Source: Paludibacteraceae bacterium
GTDB lineage: Bacteria; Bacteroidota; Bacteroidia; Bacteroidales; Paludibacteraceae
Direction: 5' to 3'
NCBI GenBank assembly: GCA_024401435.1
Contig: JAKSLB010000002.1
Coordinates: 124,001 to 188,000 of the forward strand
DNA: 64,000 nt
Shown: positions 49,103 to 58,059 of the stretch, piece by piece
Layout of the letters: each line of letters begins with the position of its first letter
Numbering within the stretch: the first letter of the stretch is position 1
Made by a program: the position numbers and the translations under genes
The notes under the pieces: generated by a model
The model's database searches: none
Told to the model about the DNA's origin: nothing
What the model saw: only the letters and a program-made list of their open reading frames with translations

Positions 49103-50587
49103 ATGGTAATTACAAAAAAATGGGTCTCCGCAATTGCCGCAGTTGCTTTTGCTTTGACCACTCATTCTGTCATGGCAGGTCCGGTACATGGACAAGATGC
49201 CATGGAGATTTCTCGTTTAATGTACACAGGCTGGAATGTAGGTAATTCATTAGATGCCATCCAGCAAGGATATTCAGATCTTGATACTGAATTGGGGTGG
49301 GGAAACGCCAAAATCACGAAGAGTATGATTGATAATGTGAGAAAGACTGGTTTTAGAACGCTTCGAATTCCAGTCAGCTGGGGACAACATACCTATAAAA
49401 GTGGTCAGTATCAATACAAAATTGACGACAAGTGGTTAAGTCGTGTGAAAGAGGTGGTGGATTATGGTATTGACAATGATATGTATGTCATTCTCAATAT
49501 TCACCATGACAATGGAAGTCAATTTGACCATCCTTATTTTTGGCCGACTAACAACACAAAAGACCAGTCAGTCAGGTATGTGACGGATATCTGGACTCAG
49601 TTGGCGGAGTGCTTTAAGGAGTATGATCAAAGATTGATTTTTGAAACATTGAACGAACCTCGTATTGTGGGTGATCGATATGAGTGGTGGTTTACTCCTG
49701 TGGATAATCCGAGTCAGCAACAGGTGGTGGAGGCTATGGGTGTCATCAATGCTATGAATCAGGCTGCAGTTGATGTTATTCGTAATAACGGACATGAAAA
49801 CAACCGTGACCGTGTAATCCTTATCCCAGGTTATGATGCATCTCCGGAAGGCGCCGTTACTAACAAATTCCAGCTTCCGAACGATCCTTCACAAAATCGT
49901 CTCGGTATCGAAATTCATGCCTATCGTCCAACAGAACTTTGCCTTTCGGGCCCTCTTACAATGTTTCAGGAAAGTGATAAACAGGCTATCCGTGACGTGC
50001 TTCGTCCTTGTTACGAAAAATATGTGCAAAGAAATATCCCGGTAGTGATTGACGAGACTTCTATTTCAGATAAGGATCAAGGTGATTGGACTCGTATGCA
50101 ATGGATCGAAGCATTTTATGGAATTGCTATGGAATACAAAATGCCTTGTGTCTTGTGGGACAACGGTACCACATGGGAAGCTTACCAATTGGGATTAAAG
50201 CAAGGTTGGGCAGACCCAAATCAGAATGGAGAGTGCCATGGATTTATGAACCGTAGTACAGGAGAATGGAATCAACCGCAAATGATACAGAAAATTATGG
50301 AAGTGGTGGGTGAGGATCCGAACTTGTCAGATCCGTCTAACGTAGAGAATACACTTGCCTTAAATGACAATATGGTTTTGACACTATCTCCCGAAGAAAT
50401 TGGTTTCGTGAAGTGTGGGACTTCTGTAGAGGTGAACATGGTGACTTTGTTCAATGCGCAGGGGGCGATGGCAATTACAGCCTATCATGTGGAATCATTA
50501 TCGGTCACTTCATTGCCTGCTGGTCTTTACTTGGTAGTGGTAGTATCGGCTGATGGTGTATATAAAGAGAAAATAATGATTCGATAA
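49103..50587 (+). CDS. Secreted GH5-family endoglucanase with a divergent T9SS C-terminal domain
   Basis: 494 residues. A signal peptide (to about residue 25, MAG) is followed by a GH5 TIM barrel, most like subfamily GH5_4: TGWNVGNSLDA near 42, FRTLRIPVSWGQH near 92, LNIHHDNG, acid/base Glu185 in FETLNEPR, EIHAYRP near 273 and the nucleophile Glu318 in VVIDETSI, then VLWDNGTTWEAY. It cleaves beta-1,4-glucan or related beta-mannan or xyloglucan backbones. The last 80 residues (LSVTSLPAGLYLVVV near the end) look like a T9SS sorting domain, more diverged than the other four here. The gene looks more GC-rich than its neighbours. Confidence 0.92.
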   Translation: MVITKKWVSAIAAVAFALTTHSVMAGPVHGQDAMEISRLMYTGWNVGNSLDAIQQGYSDLDTELGWGNAKITKSMIDNVRKTGFRTLRIPVSWGQHTYKSGQYQYKIDDKWLSRVKEVVDYGIDNDMYVILNIHHDNGSQFDHPYFWPTNNTKDQSVRYVTDIWTQLAECFKEYDQRLIFETLNEPRIVGDRYEWWFTPVDNPSQQQVVEAMGVINAMNQAAVDVIRNNGHENNRDRVILIPGYDASPEGAVTNKFQLPNDPSQNRLGIEIHAYRPTELCLSGPLTMFQESDKQAIRDVLRPCYEKYVQRNIPVVIDETSISDKDQGDWTRMQWIEAFYGIAMEYKMPCVLWDNGTTWEAYQLGLKQGWADPNQNGECHGFMNRSTGEWNQPQMIQKIMEVVGEDPNLSDPSNVENTLALNDNMVLTLSPEEIGFVKCGTSVEVNMVTLFNAQGAMAITAYHVESLSVTSLPAGLYLVVVVSADGVYKEKIMIR

Positions 50588-50608
50588 TTGATGATTTAAC
50601 ATAACAAG

Positions 50609-50639
50609 ATAGCCAGCTTTTTTTCGCTGGCTATTTTTT
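50609..50639 (+). terminator. Terminator of the GH5 gene
   Basis: ATAGCCAGC and GCTGGCTAT form a perfect 9-bp stem around a T-rich loop, followed by T6. Confidence 0.93.
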
Positions 50640-50689
50640 ATTCAGAACAAAGACAATGCTTTATGGCATGAATTCATAGTTAACCTCTT

Positions 50690-50820
50690 TATGATACTTT
50701 GTGATTTAAAATCATCTCGTTGATGTTCACTTAATCATAGTTTTCGCACTGCTCTTTCACCCAAATCAATAGTTTGTCTGACAAAATTTAAAAAAACACT
50801 ACAAGGTAATTTGTAAAATT
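50690..50820 (+). pseudogene. Decayed sequence related to the 54.55 kb remnant, possibly an old DUF6508 3' end
   Basis: Over about 68 bases (50718-50785) I count roughly 14 differences from 54570-54637, including identical GCACTGCTC and GTCTGACAAAA blocks, and both then run into AATTT(A/G)TA(G/A)AA-like ends. All frames here are broken by stops. It fills the gap between the GH5 terminator and the nucleoside phosphorylase promoter. Confidence 0.55.
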
Positions 50821-50873
50821 TTCTTAAATACAAAAAGTCTTTGTTCTCATTTTTTTGAATGAAAAAATGCTTT

Positions 50874-50881
50874 TATATTTG
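50874..50881 (+). promoter_or_regulatory. -7 promoter box (TATATTTG) for the nucleoside phosphorylase operon
   Basis: TATATTTG lies 26 bases before the start at 50907. A T-rich stretch with TTTG is 16 bases upstream. Confidence 0.5.
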
Positions 50882-50906
50882 AATAAAATATTAAATATGT
50901 AGAATT

Positions 50907-51779
50907 ATGAGAGAGATTCCTTCTTCTGAATTAATAATAAATGCAGACGGATCTATTTTCCATTTGCATCTGAAGCCAGAACAATTAGCTGATAAAGTTA
51001 TTTTGGTGGGTGATCCCGATCGAGTAGATATGGTTGCCGGTTATTTTGATGAAATAGAGTGTGACGTGCGTAGTCGAGAGTTTCATACGATTACAGGAAA
51101 ACTAAATGGACAACGTGTTTCTTGTGTTTCTCATGGTATTGGTACCGATAATATTGACATTGTCGTGACAGAATTAGATGCATTAAAAAATATAGATTTT
51201 AAGACTCGAACTGTTAAACCGGAACATACTCAATTAACGCTTGTTCGAATTGGAACGTCTGGAGGACTTCAGCCATTCTGTCCAGTCGGTTCTTATGTTG
51301 TTTCACGACGTTCCGTTGGATTTGATGGATTGCTTAATTATTATCAAACCCCTCGTACAGTCATTGACTTAGATTTCGAACAAGCATTTTGTGACCATGT
51401 CAATTGGAACCATCGTTTGGCAGCTCCTTATGTTGTATCTGCTGATGAAGAGTTGGTAAACAAACTATGTGAAGGAATGGTGATGGGTGTGACAATTTCT
51501 GCTCCTGGATTCTATGGACCTCAAGGACGTTTCGTCCGTATTCCATTAGCTGATCCTAAATTGAATGAAAAGATTCAATCGTTTGATTACAATGGAGAAA
51601 AGATCACAAATTTCGAAATGGAAAGTTCTGCAGTGGCTGGATTGTCTAAATTGTTGGGACATAAAGCTGTTACAATTTGTAATATCATTGCAGGACGTGT
51701 TGATAAAACCATGAATACTGAATATAAAGGTTCAATGGAAGATTTGGTGAAGATTGTCTTAACACGTTTGACCAAATGA
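50907..51779 (+). CDS. Nucleoside phosphorylase (NP-I family, uridine phosphorylase-like)
   Basis: 290 residues, longer than the E. coli Udp (253). Phosphorolysis of nucleosides for salvage is expected. Seen: the phosphate-site motif VILVGDPDRVDMVAGYF near 31, SHGIGTDNIDIVVTELDAL, RIGTSGGLQPFCPVGSYV near 115-132, and NFEMESSAVAGLSKLLGH (ribose-site Glu-Met-Glu). The base preference is uncertain. Its stop overlaps the tilS start (ATGA), heading a four-gene overlapping operon. Confidence 0.9.
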   Translation: MREIPSSELIINADGSIFHLHLKPEQLADKVILVGDPDRVDMVAGYFDEIECDVRSREFHTITGKLNGQRVSCVSHGIGTDNIDIVVTELDALKNIDFKTRTVKPEHTQLTLVRIGTSGGLQPFCPVGSYVVSRRSVGFDGLLNYYQTPRTVIDLDFEQAFCDHVNWNHRLAAPYVVSADEELVNKLCEGMVMGVTISAPGFYGPQGRFVRIPLADPKLNEKIQSFDYNGEKITNFEMESSAVAGLSKLLGHKAVTICNIIAGRVDKTMNTEYKGSMEDLVKIVLTRLTK

Positions 51780-53110
51780 TAGATGTATCTCAACTCCGTT
51801 TCCCTTTTCCTACAACGACCAAATTGATTGTTGCTGTAAGTGGTGGTGCAGATTCTGTTGCTTTGCTTGATATCTTACATCAAGCAGGTTTCCCCTGTGT
51901 CGTCGCTCATTGTAATTTCCATTTGCGAGGAGAGGAATCCAATCGAGATGAGAATTTTGTCCGTTCATTGGCGAATCAGTACAAGTTGCCTTTCCGTAAA
52001 ATTGATTTTCATACTTTAGAGTATGCTTCTATGCGGTCTCTTTCTATTGAAATGGCTGCTCGAGAACTTCGTTATGAATGGTTTCGTCAATTGCTGATTC
52101 GAGAAGGTGCGCTAAAAATTGCGGTAGCTCATCATGCAGATGATGTGATAGAAACATTTCTAATGAACCTTTCAAGAGGTACCGGTCTTAAAGGTTTGAC
52201 AGGAATAAAAGAATTGATAGGGGATGTGTGGCGTCCTTTATTGTCTGTTTCAAGAAAAGATATAACGGATTATTTACAAATGCGGAATCTGTCACATGTG
52301 GAAGATTCTACAAATGCAGATACGTTATATACACGTAATAAGTTTCGAAATGAAATTATTCCGATGCTCCAATCTGTTTATCCAACCTTTAAAAACAATT
52401 TGTTGAATACGATTGGATATCTAAAGCAAACAGATGATTTTTTACAACAGATTTTGACTGAAAAGAAACAATCTCTTTTCCACGAAATTTCAGATAATCA
52501 TTTTTCGATTTCATTAGATCTCTTACGAAAAGAGAAATCGATAGACTTCCTTTTGTATGAACTTCTATCCCCATATGGTTTTTCTTCTGCTACGATTGAT
52601 GATCTGGTGCAGTCTGTCGCTTCAGAAAATCCAGGTAATCGCTTTTATAACAAGAAGAAAAGTTTTGTAATCATACAAGAACGGGATGCTTTATCTATTC
52701 ATCCGATTTCGGTAGAAAATCAAATAGAAGAGTATACGATTGTATCAATGGATGATTTTAACTCGTTACCAGTTTCGATTCAATGTACGAAGAAAGATGT
52801 TCGTGATGTTGAGATTGTTAAAAGCCCTAATTTTTGTTACATAGATGCTTCTAAACTTCAGTTTCCGTTACATCTTAGAAGATGGAGAGTGGGAGATTGC
52901 TTCGTTCCTTTTGGAATGAATGGCAAAAAGAAATTAAGTGATTTCTTTATCGATCAAAAGTTATCAAATGAGGAAAAAGAAAAAATGTGGATATTGTTAA
53001 ATCAGGATACGATTGTATGGATTGTCGGATGTCGTGCGGATAATCGATTTAGAATAACAGAGACGACACGTGATATATATGTTTTACAAGTTAATAATAC
53101 AGGAATATAA
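51776..53110 (+). CDS. tilS: tRNA(Ile)-lysidine synthase
   Basis: 444 residues. It modifies C34 of tRNA-Ile(CAU) to lysidine so that it reads AUA. The PP-loop motif VAVSGGADSVALLDIL is near 19, HCNFHLRGEESNRDE near 45, and HADDVIETFLMNLSRGTGLKG near 122; the C-terminal domain has LRRWRVGDCFVPFGMNGKKK near 369. It overlaps the phosphorylase by 4 bases and the DUF805 gene by 1 base (TAATG). Confidence 0.95.
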   Translation: MIDVSQLRFPFPTTTKLIVAVSGGADSVALLDILHQAGFPCVVAHCNFHLRGEESNRDENFVRSLANQYKLPFRKIDFHTLEYASMRSLSIEMAARELRYEWFRQLLIREGALKIAVAHHADDVIETFLMNLSRGTGLKGLTGIKELIGDVWRPLLSVSRKDITDYLQMRNLSHVEDSTNADTLYTRNKFRNEIIPMLQSVYPTFKNNLLNTIGYLKQTDDFLQQILTEKKQSLFHEISDNHFSISLDLLRKEKSIDFLLYELLSPYGFSSATIDDLVQSVASENPGNRFYNKKKSFVIIQERDALSIHPISVENQIEEYTIVSMDDFNSLPVSIQCTKKDVRDVEIVKSPNFCYIDASKLQFPLHLRRWRVGDCFVPFGMNGKKKLSDFFIDQKLSNEEKEKMWILLNQDTIVWIVGCRADNRFRITETTRDIYVLQVNNTGI

Positions 53111-53694
53111 TGAGTTGGATTGATTGTTTTTTTAGTTCGTGGTCAAAATTTTTGGATTTTTCTTCCGAATCAAGTCGGAAAGAGTTTTGGATATTTGCAT
53201 TGTGTAATTTGGCTATCTTCTTTTTGTTTTTCTTATTCATTACACATACCATTTTCTCAAATTCGGTTTTGCAATCGGACTTTTCCGAATTAGGGGCTTC
53301 CTCGATATTTATGGAGATCTTTTCTGATTTTCAATTGCCTACTTTCGAATGGAAAGATGGTTACTCCTTCTTGTTGGAATTAGGGTTTTCATTTCTTGTG
53401 TCGGTTGTCTTTTGGTTAGGTTTCGTGCTGACACCAATGATTTTATATATGATTTTTTCCCTGATTTTTTTTCCATTACTTTTTTCTTCTGGTGTTTATC
53501 CAATACAAGTGCTTACGATATATATGTTAGTTGTTTTGCTCCCTTATTTAGCATTATCGATACGTCGTATGCGAAATGCAGGATACGGACCATTGATTAT
53601 CTTTGTTCAGCTAATTCCATTCTTAGGACCTTTTATTTATGGTTTTTTGCTGATAAAGCTTGATGAAAGTCATGTTAGTTCCCCAAAAGTATGA
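53110..53694 (+). CDS. DUF805-family membrane protein
   Basis: 194 residues. The N-terminal FLDFSSESSRKEFWIF matches the DUF805 opening motif, and the C-terminal ALSIRRMRNAGYG with following membrane segments matches its end. Four to five hydrophobic segments are seen. An insert near 55-80 is more polar than in most members. Function is unknown. The start overlaps the tilS stop and its own stop overlaps the next start (ATGA). Confidence 0.85.
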   Translation: MSWIDCFFSSWSKFLDFSSESSRKEFWIFALCNLAIFFLFFLFITHTIFSNSVLQSDFSELGASSIFMEIFSDFQLPTFEWKDGYSFLLELGFSFLVSVVFWLGFVLTPMILYMIFSLIFFPLLFSSGVYPIQVLTIYMLVVLLPYLALSIRRMRNAGYGPLIIFVQLIPFLGPFIYGFLLIKLDESHVSSPKV

Positions 53695-54440
53695 GTAGAA
53701 GAGATAATATATTGAATGGTTTGACGGGAGATGAGGTGATATACAAATATTTCCCGTTAAGGTATTTGGAACCACTTTTACAGAATCGTTTGTTGAGGGT
53801 GGATCATACTTCAAATTGGGAAGATGTCTATGAAAATTTCTTTTTGAAAAATGAGTTTATTTATGAAAATATGTCGGGTAGGGCAGATGGCTTGATTGGA
53901 TGTGTGTATGGTCAGTCATGGACATTACAAGACGAATCTGATGCTATGTGGCGTATCTATTCCAATAAATATAGAGAGAGTTGTGCTATCCGTATTAAAA
54001 CTACTGTGGGTAAATTGTTTTCTGTTATTTATCCAGAGAAGAGTTCTTCAACTATGCACGCTTCTTCATCTTTTATTGGTCGCGTCAAGTATGTGTCTGA
54101 TGACGAGCTGTTGTCTTGGCAACAACGTTCTATTCCAGCATCTGAAGTGATTCGAATGATGATTAATTCTTTCTTTATTAAACGTAAACCTTTTGAACAT
54201 GAACAAGAGGTCCGTATTATTCGAACTATTCCAGGTGATTTTTGTAATGTGGGTGTCGAATATTTGGAGTTTGAAATTGATCCAGAATCTTTGATTGACG
54301 AATATGTTATAGAACCCCGCTTGACACAAGTTCAAAGTGATGTGGTTAAATCTCAATTGGTCGATTTGGGTGTGAATCCTTCCAAAATAAGACAATCGGA
54401 TTTATATCAGTTTAAACCATCGAAGATTATTATCAAATGA
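53691..54440 (+). CDS. DUF2971-family protein
   Basis: 249 residues. Seen: YKYFPLRYLEPLLQNRLLRVDHTSNWEDVYE at residues 14-44 in the usual opening (given here only as its YKYFP and DVYE ends in most members), GQSWTLQDESDAMWRIYS and FEHEQEVRIIR, all typical of DUF2971. Function is unknown; family members occur in accessory and defence-type contexts as well as alone. It is last in the operon, overlapping the DUF805 gene by 4 bases. Confidence 0.82.
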   Translation: MSRRDNILNGLTGDEVIYKYFPLRYLEPLLQNRLLRVDHTSNWEDVYENFFLKNEFIYENMSGRADGLIGCVYGQSWTLQDESDAMWRIYSNKYRESCAIRIKTTVGKLFSVIYPEKSSSTMHASSSFIGRVKYVSDDELLSWQQRSIPASEVIRMMINSFFIKRKPFEHEQEVRIIRTIPGDFCNVGVEYLEFEIDPESLIDEYVIEPRLTQVQSDVVKSQLVDLGVNPSKIRQSDLYQFKPSKIIIK

Positions 54441-54477
54441 TATAAAAAATATCTGTTTTTGTAATAGAAAAAATATA

Positions 54478-54499
54478 GGGGACTTCTATAAATTCCCCG
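54478..54499 (+). terminator. Weak hairpin after the DUF2971 gene
   Basis: GGGGA and TCCCC bracket a short AT-rich loop, with TATTTTTTTATA about 15 bases later. The stem is short. Confidence 0.35.
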
Positions 54500-54544
54500 A
54501 TTATTAAATATTTTTTTATAGAGGTTATTCTTTAATCTTTTGTG

Positions 54545-54680
54545 CGCTTTTGAACTTTTGTCGCCATCTTGCTGATTTTCACTCAGTCACAGTGCCCGCA
54601 CTGCTCCTTCGTTCAAATCAACAATCTGTCTGACAAAACTTTCAAAATCGCAACAAAGCAATTTATAGAAATCCCCTATA
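54545..54680 (+). pseudogene. Decayed DUF6508-like 3' gene remnant
   Basis: Translation from about 54553 gives LLNFCRHLADF, a broken stretch, then TVPALLLR, which aligns with RFCDGHMATYIEDGTVLRLLLR of the intact gene at 37854. It then shifts frame and hits a stop. The end, CAATTTATAGAAATCCCCTA, nearly repeats the end of the intact gene and its first downstream bases. No start or N-terminal half is seen. Confidence 0.6.
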
Positions 54681-54694
54681 GTGAATAAAAAGAT

Positions 54695-54724
54695 AAAGGA
54701 GAACACATTATTGCGCTCTCCTTT
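54695..54724 (-). terminator. Terminator of the truncated OmpA gene
   Basis: AAAGGAGA and TCTCCTTT form an 8-bp stem. On the minus strand it is followed by ATCTTTTT. Confidence 0.65.
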
Positions 54725-54768
54725 ATTATGTACAGAATATGTTTTTTATTGTTTGTTACAGACCGTTC

Positions 54769-55440
54769 TTATTTTTTAAGGAATACCACGCGACGATTTT
54801 TCGCACGTCCTTCGTCGGTTGAATTGTCTGCAATAGGTTCGCTTGACCCTTTACCTACGGCTGTCAAACGGTCGGCACTGATGCCAAGTTCAACGAGTCT
54901 AGCAACGATTGCTTCGGCGCGTTGTTGACTGAGTTTATTATTGACAGCGGCTGTTCCCGTGTTGTCACAATGTCCTTGCACCTCGAATTTCAAACTTGCG
55001 TTCTGGACCATAATGCTTTTTATACGGTTGATTTCCGTATCAGCTTCTGGTTTAAGTGTTGCCTTGCCAACATCAAATGTGATAGCATAAGTTGTGATTT
55101 TGCCATCGGTTGTAAGTCGGTCGTAGAGAGGCACTGCACCATTGGCTATGCGGACATTGCTGATGCCGTTGTATTGACTGTTAGACTGTGGTTCAACATG
55201 AAACTTTATATATTTAGGAGCTATCATATTTGGCACATTGGTAATTCGTATGCCATTGAAGTATACTTTCAAAGCACGCTTGTTAAAAGAAATGGCAAAG
55301 TGATTCCATCCGTTGTGAATGAAAACTTTCTCTCTTTCTGTATAAGTACCTGATGTTGATCCTCCTCCTGGTTTCTCGCATGACCAATTGAATTGTTGCC
55401 AGTTTAAATCAAATGCTCCAATCTCATCATTTTTTTTCGT
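54769..55440 (-). pseudogene. 5'-truncated OmpA-family protein gene
   Basis: An open frame of 223 codons has no ATG and is closed upstream by TAG at 55441-55443. The first part (DLNWQQFNWSCEKPGGG, NGWNHFAISFNKRALKVYFNG) looks like the end of a beta-sandwich domain, and the rest is a complete OmpA peptidoglycan-binding domain (FDVGKATLKPEADTEINR, VQGHCDNTG, GRAKNRRVVFLKK). Full-length relatives carry a signal peptide and about 150-200 more N-terminal residues. A TTG at 55270-55272 could start a 167-residue product without a signal, which could not reach the periplasm. An A8 run (minus strand, 55430-55437) lies at the break. It is a gene remnant rather than a working gene. Confidence 0.7.
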
Positions 55441-55470
55441 CTAACGCTATTTGTTAATTTTTGCTTTTTA

Positions 55471-55478
55471 CAAATATA
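55471..55478 (-). promoter_or_regulatory. Possible retained -7 box (TATATTTG) upstream of the truncated OmpA gene
   Basis: The minus strand reads TATATTTG within an alternating TA run (55473-55489), about 30 bases upstream of the open frame. The TA run makes chance matches likely. Confidence 0.3.
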
Positions 55479-55571
55479 TATATATATATTGATGGTTTCG
55501 CTTGCAAAATTTCAACTCTCTATTTTGCACTTGTACAAATATTTATTTTAATCTGTAAAACAGACTATATG

Positions 55572-57047
55572 TTACTCTCTTTCTTTTGTTCTTCTCTTAA
55601 TTTTTGAATTATGTTTCCCCCTTCTTGCCCAAGATACGAACATCATAAAGGCAACGATTGTAGTTGAAATACCAATGATGTAAGAGAATTGCGCATCTAA
55701 ATTTAAGCTGTTAGGAGAAATACATAAAAATGTACTACTTACGCATGTCATGAACAATGCTGGTATGAAAGTGACCACATATTTCTTATGGTTACTATAT
55801 AGATAGACAGTAATGGCCCATAATGTGAATACGGAGAGCGTTTGATTAGCCCAACCGAAATAATTCCAGATTATATTGAACCCTTCTTGATCGGCTAAAT
55901 TGAAAAATAATAAAGCCATAGTAATGGCGAATAAAGGTATGCAGATATACAATCTTCCTTTAATGCTTTTTTGTTCTAAATTGACAAACTCTGCAATGAT
56001 AAGACGTGCAGAACGCAATGCAGTATCACCACTGGTGATTGGTGCGGCAACGACACCTAAAATGGCTAATATACCTCCAGCAATTCCTAACCATCCTTTG
56101 CTGACTTCCGTCACTACTTGTGGCGCTTGTAGCGTGTTTGCCACACCTAATTCGTCAGCTCCTCCACCATAAAAGAAATACATCGAAATGGTAGCCCAAA
56201 TTAAGGCTACAATTCCTTCGGTTATCATACTTCCATAAAAAATAGGACGACCATATTTTTCATTTTTAATGCAACGAGCCATTAACGGACTTTGTGTCGC
56301 ATGAAATCCACTGATTGCTCCGCAAGCTATTGTGATAAACAAAGCTGGAAATACATCTACACCATTGAATGAAGATGAACTGACGCCAGCTTCAAATAGT
56401 TCGGGTAGAGATGGCCATTTGATGAAAAGATTGATGCCTAATGCAACAGCCATGAATAATATCGCAAATGCAAATAATGGATAAATTTTACCAATGATTT
56501 TATCGATAGGTAATAAAGTGGCAATCAAATAGTATATGAAGATAATCACACACCAAATATAGACAGAATTAGTAGAGAGTGTGCTGGTCATGTCTCCTAA
56601 TATAAGAGCGGGACTATAAACAAATACGGCACCTACCATCATCATCAAAAAGATAGTGAAGATAAGCATGACTTTTTTAACACTTTTCCCTAAATATATG
56701 CCTACTATTTCTGGTAATCCTGCACCATTATGACGAATGGATAACATTCCACTTAAATAGTCGTGAACGGCTCCTGCAAAAATACATCCGAACACTATCC
56801 ATAAATAGGCAGATGGTCCAAATTTTGCACCCATAATAGCACCAAAAATAGGTCCTGTCCCTGCAATATTTAAAAATTGAATCATGAAAATTTTCCATGA
56901 AGGCATTGGAATGTAGTCAACGCCATCTTTATGAGTGATGGCTGGTGTTTCTCTGGAAGAGTCTGGTCCAAACACATTTTCTATGAACTTGCCATAGATA
57001 AAGTAGCCTATGACTAAAGCAACAAGACTAAGAACAAATGTTATCAT
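55572..57047 (-). CDS. cstA: CstA-family transporter (carbon starvation protein / pyruvate or peptide permease)
   Basis: 491 residues, the shorter CstA type. About 13 membrane segments. Seen: the N-terminal FVLSLVALVIGYFIYGKFIE, QFLNIAGTGPIFGAIMGAKFG near 58, GAVHDYLSGMLSIRHNGAGLPE near 92 and GFHATQSPLMARC near 248. E. coli relatives import pyruvate and peptides during carbon limitation. It lies 34 bases after the FemAB-like gene on the same strand. Confidence 0.93.
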   Translation of the reverse strand: MITFVLSLVALVIGYFIYGKFIENVFGPDSSRETPAITHKDGVDYIPMPSWKIFMIQFLNIAGTGPIFGAIMGAKFGPSAYLWIVFGCIFAGAVHDYLSGMLSIRHNGAGLPEIVGIYLGKSVKKVMLIFTIFLMMMVGAVFVYSPALILGDMTSTLSTNSVYIWCVIIFIYYLIATLLPIDKIIGKIYPLFAFAILFMAVALGINLFIKWPSLPELFEAGVSSSSFNGVDVFPALFITIACGAISGFHATQSPLMARCIKNEKYGRPIFYGSMITEGIVALIWATISMYFFYGGGADELGVANTLQAPQVVTEVSKGWLGIAGGILAILGVVAAPITSGDTALRSARLIIAEFVNLEQKSIKGRLYICIPLFAITMALLFFNLADQEGFNIIWNYFGWANQTLSVFTLWAITVYLYSNHKKYVVTFIPALFMTCVSSTFLCISPNSLNLDAQFSYIIGISTTIVAFMMFVSWARRGKHNSKIKRRTKERE

Positions 57048-57081
57048 TGTATGTAATTTTAATTAAAAAACATGTATATTA

Positions 57082-58017
57082 TTATTGATGAAAAAATTTC
57101 CAAAGACGAATGAATGGATGATTTGTTTTTTCAATTTGAGGGTAACATACTTCTGTTGAACCGAATTGCTTGTAAAAATTAGCAATGGAGTTTTGCATAC
57201 TGCCTTCAAAATCGAATCTTTTTAACCCTTTTTCTTTGGCTAAGCGAATGGCATGCCATACTAAAAGGGAAGAGGCACCTGACGTTTTTTGATCGTAATC
57301 AAAAGTCGGAATTAAATAATAAGCTGTAGTAGCATCCCATACAAGGAATAAGGCAGCTATTGTTTTGTTATTGATGTCTTTCGCGTATAAAATAGTTCCC
57401 AAACCTCTTTTAAAAGCTTCTTGACATAATGTGATTTCAACATTAGGAGAGTTGAGGTTTTTTTCACCTCTTTGTGCGAGGCAGAAGGAGTGATATTGAT
57501 AAAAATCTTCTGCGGATGAATCTTCTAAGATGTTGATTCCGTTCTTTCCTGCTTTTCTTATTTGTCTTTGTTGCGCAGTAGAGAACGATTTGAAAATAGA
57601 ATCTGAAGAATTACTAAGGTTCTCTATCACATAAGTATGTCTTTGATTTATTATGTAATTTTTATTTCCCCATATGTCTGTTTGTGCAGAAGATGGAAAA
57701 AATTGCATAAACCAGTGAGGCTTTAATGCTTCAATTTTGTGAATGAATTTTTGAATAATAGCTTCTTTGTCATTCGCTTTAGGTGATATCCAAATGCCAT
57801 TGCATTGAGATAATAGAGGTTGTAAAATAAGTCGAAATCCATATTTGCGAACAATCATATAAGGTAGAAAAGCAATAATTCTGTTGTCATTGTCAAGTTC
57901 TAATAGAACATCCCAATCGTTTTTTCCAGAGACACATTCCATCCACCATGCTTGTTGAAATAATGGAATTTCGGCATGTTGACAGCAGAATGAGTGGTAT
58001 TGCTCTTTGTTTGTCAT
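57082..58017 (-). CDS. FemAB/GNAT-fold acyltransferase-like protein
   Basis: 311 residues. It resembles the FemAB-type double GNAT fold: an N-terminal half with PLFQQAWWMECVSG, and a C-terminal half with RQIRKAGKNGINI, SSLLVWHAIRLAKEKGLKRFDFEG and IANFYKQFGS (acyl-CoA or aminoacyl site region). Relatives add amino acids or acyl groups to peptidoglycan precursors or surface glycans; the target is unknown. The start is only 13 bases from a strong hairpin behind rfbD, so either readthrough or a promoter inside rfbD must drive it. Confidence 0.78.
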   Translation of the reverse strand: MTNKEQYHSFCCQHAEIPLFQQAWWMECVSGKNDWDVLLELDNDNRIIAFLPYMIVRKYGFRLILQPLLSQCNGIWISPKANDKEAIIQKFIHKIEALKPHWFMQFFPSSAQTDIWGNKNYIINQRHTYVIENLSNSSDSIFKSFSTAQQRQIRKAGKNGINILEDSSAEDFYQYHSFCLAQRGEKNLNSPNVEITLCQEAFKRGLGTILYAKDINNKTIAALFLVWDATTAYYLIPTFDYDQKTSGASSLLVWHAIRLAKEKGLKRFDFEGSMQNSIANFYKQFGSTEVCYPQIEKTNHPFIRLWKFFHQ

Positions 58018-58030
58018 GGTCTTTTAAAAA

Positions 58031-58059
58031 AAAGAGGCGAGAGGGAGTCTCGTCTCTTT
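58031..58059 (-). terminator. 12-bp hairpin with U tract after rfbD
   Basis: AAAGAGGCGAGA (58031-58042) pairs with TCTCGTCTCTTT (58048-58059) with one G-U, loop of 5. On the minus strand it runs into T8. The FemAB-like start codon lies 13 bases beyond. Confidence 0.85.

Noticed and set aside
53349-53663. Second open frame inside the DUF805 gene
   Set aside because: Wholly contained in another frame of a gene with recognisable DUF805 motifs.
54922-55353. Open frame of 143 codons on the plus strand opposite the truncated OmpA gene
   Set aside because: The opposite strand encodes a clear OmpA domain; this frame has no recognisable features.
55473-55489. Alternating TA run as a possible replication or regulatory element
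   Set aside because: A simple low-complexity tract in an AT-rich gap; no DnaA boxes or repeats around it.
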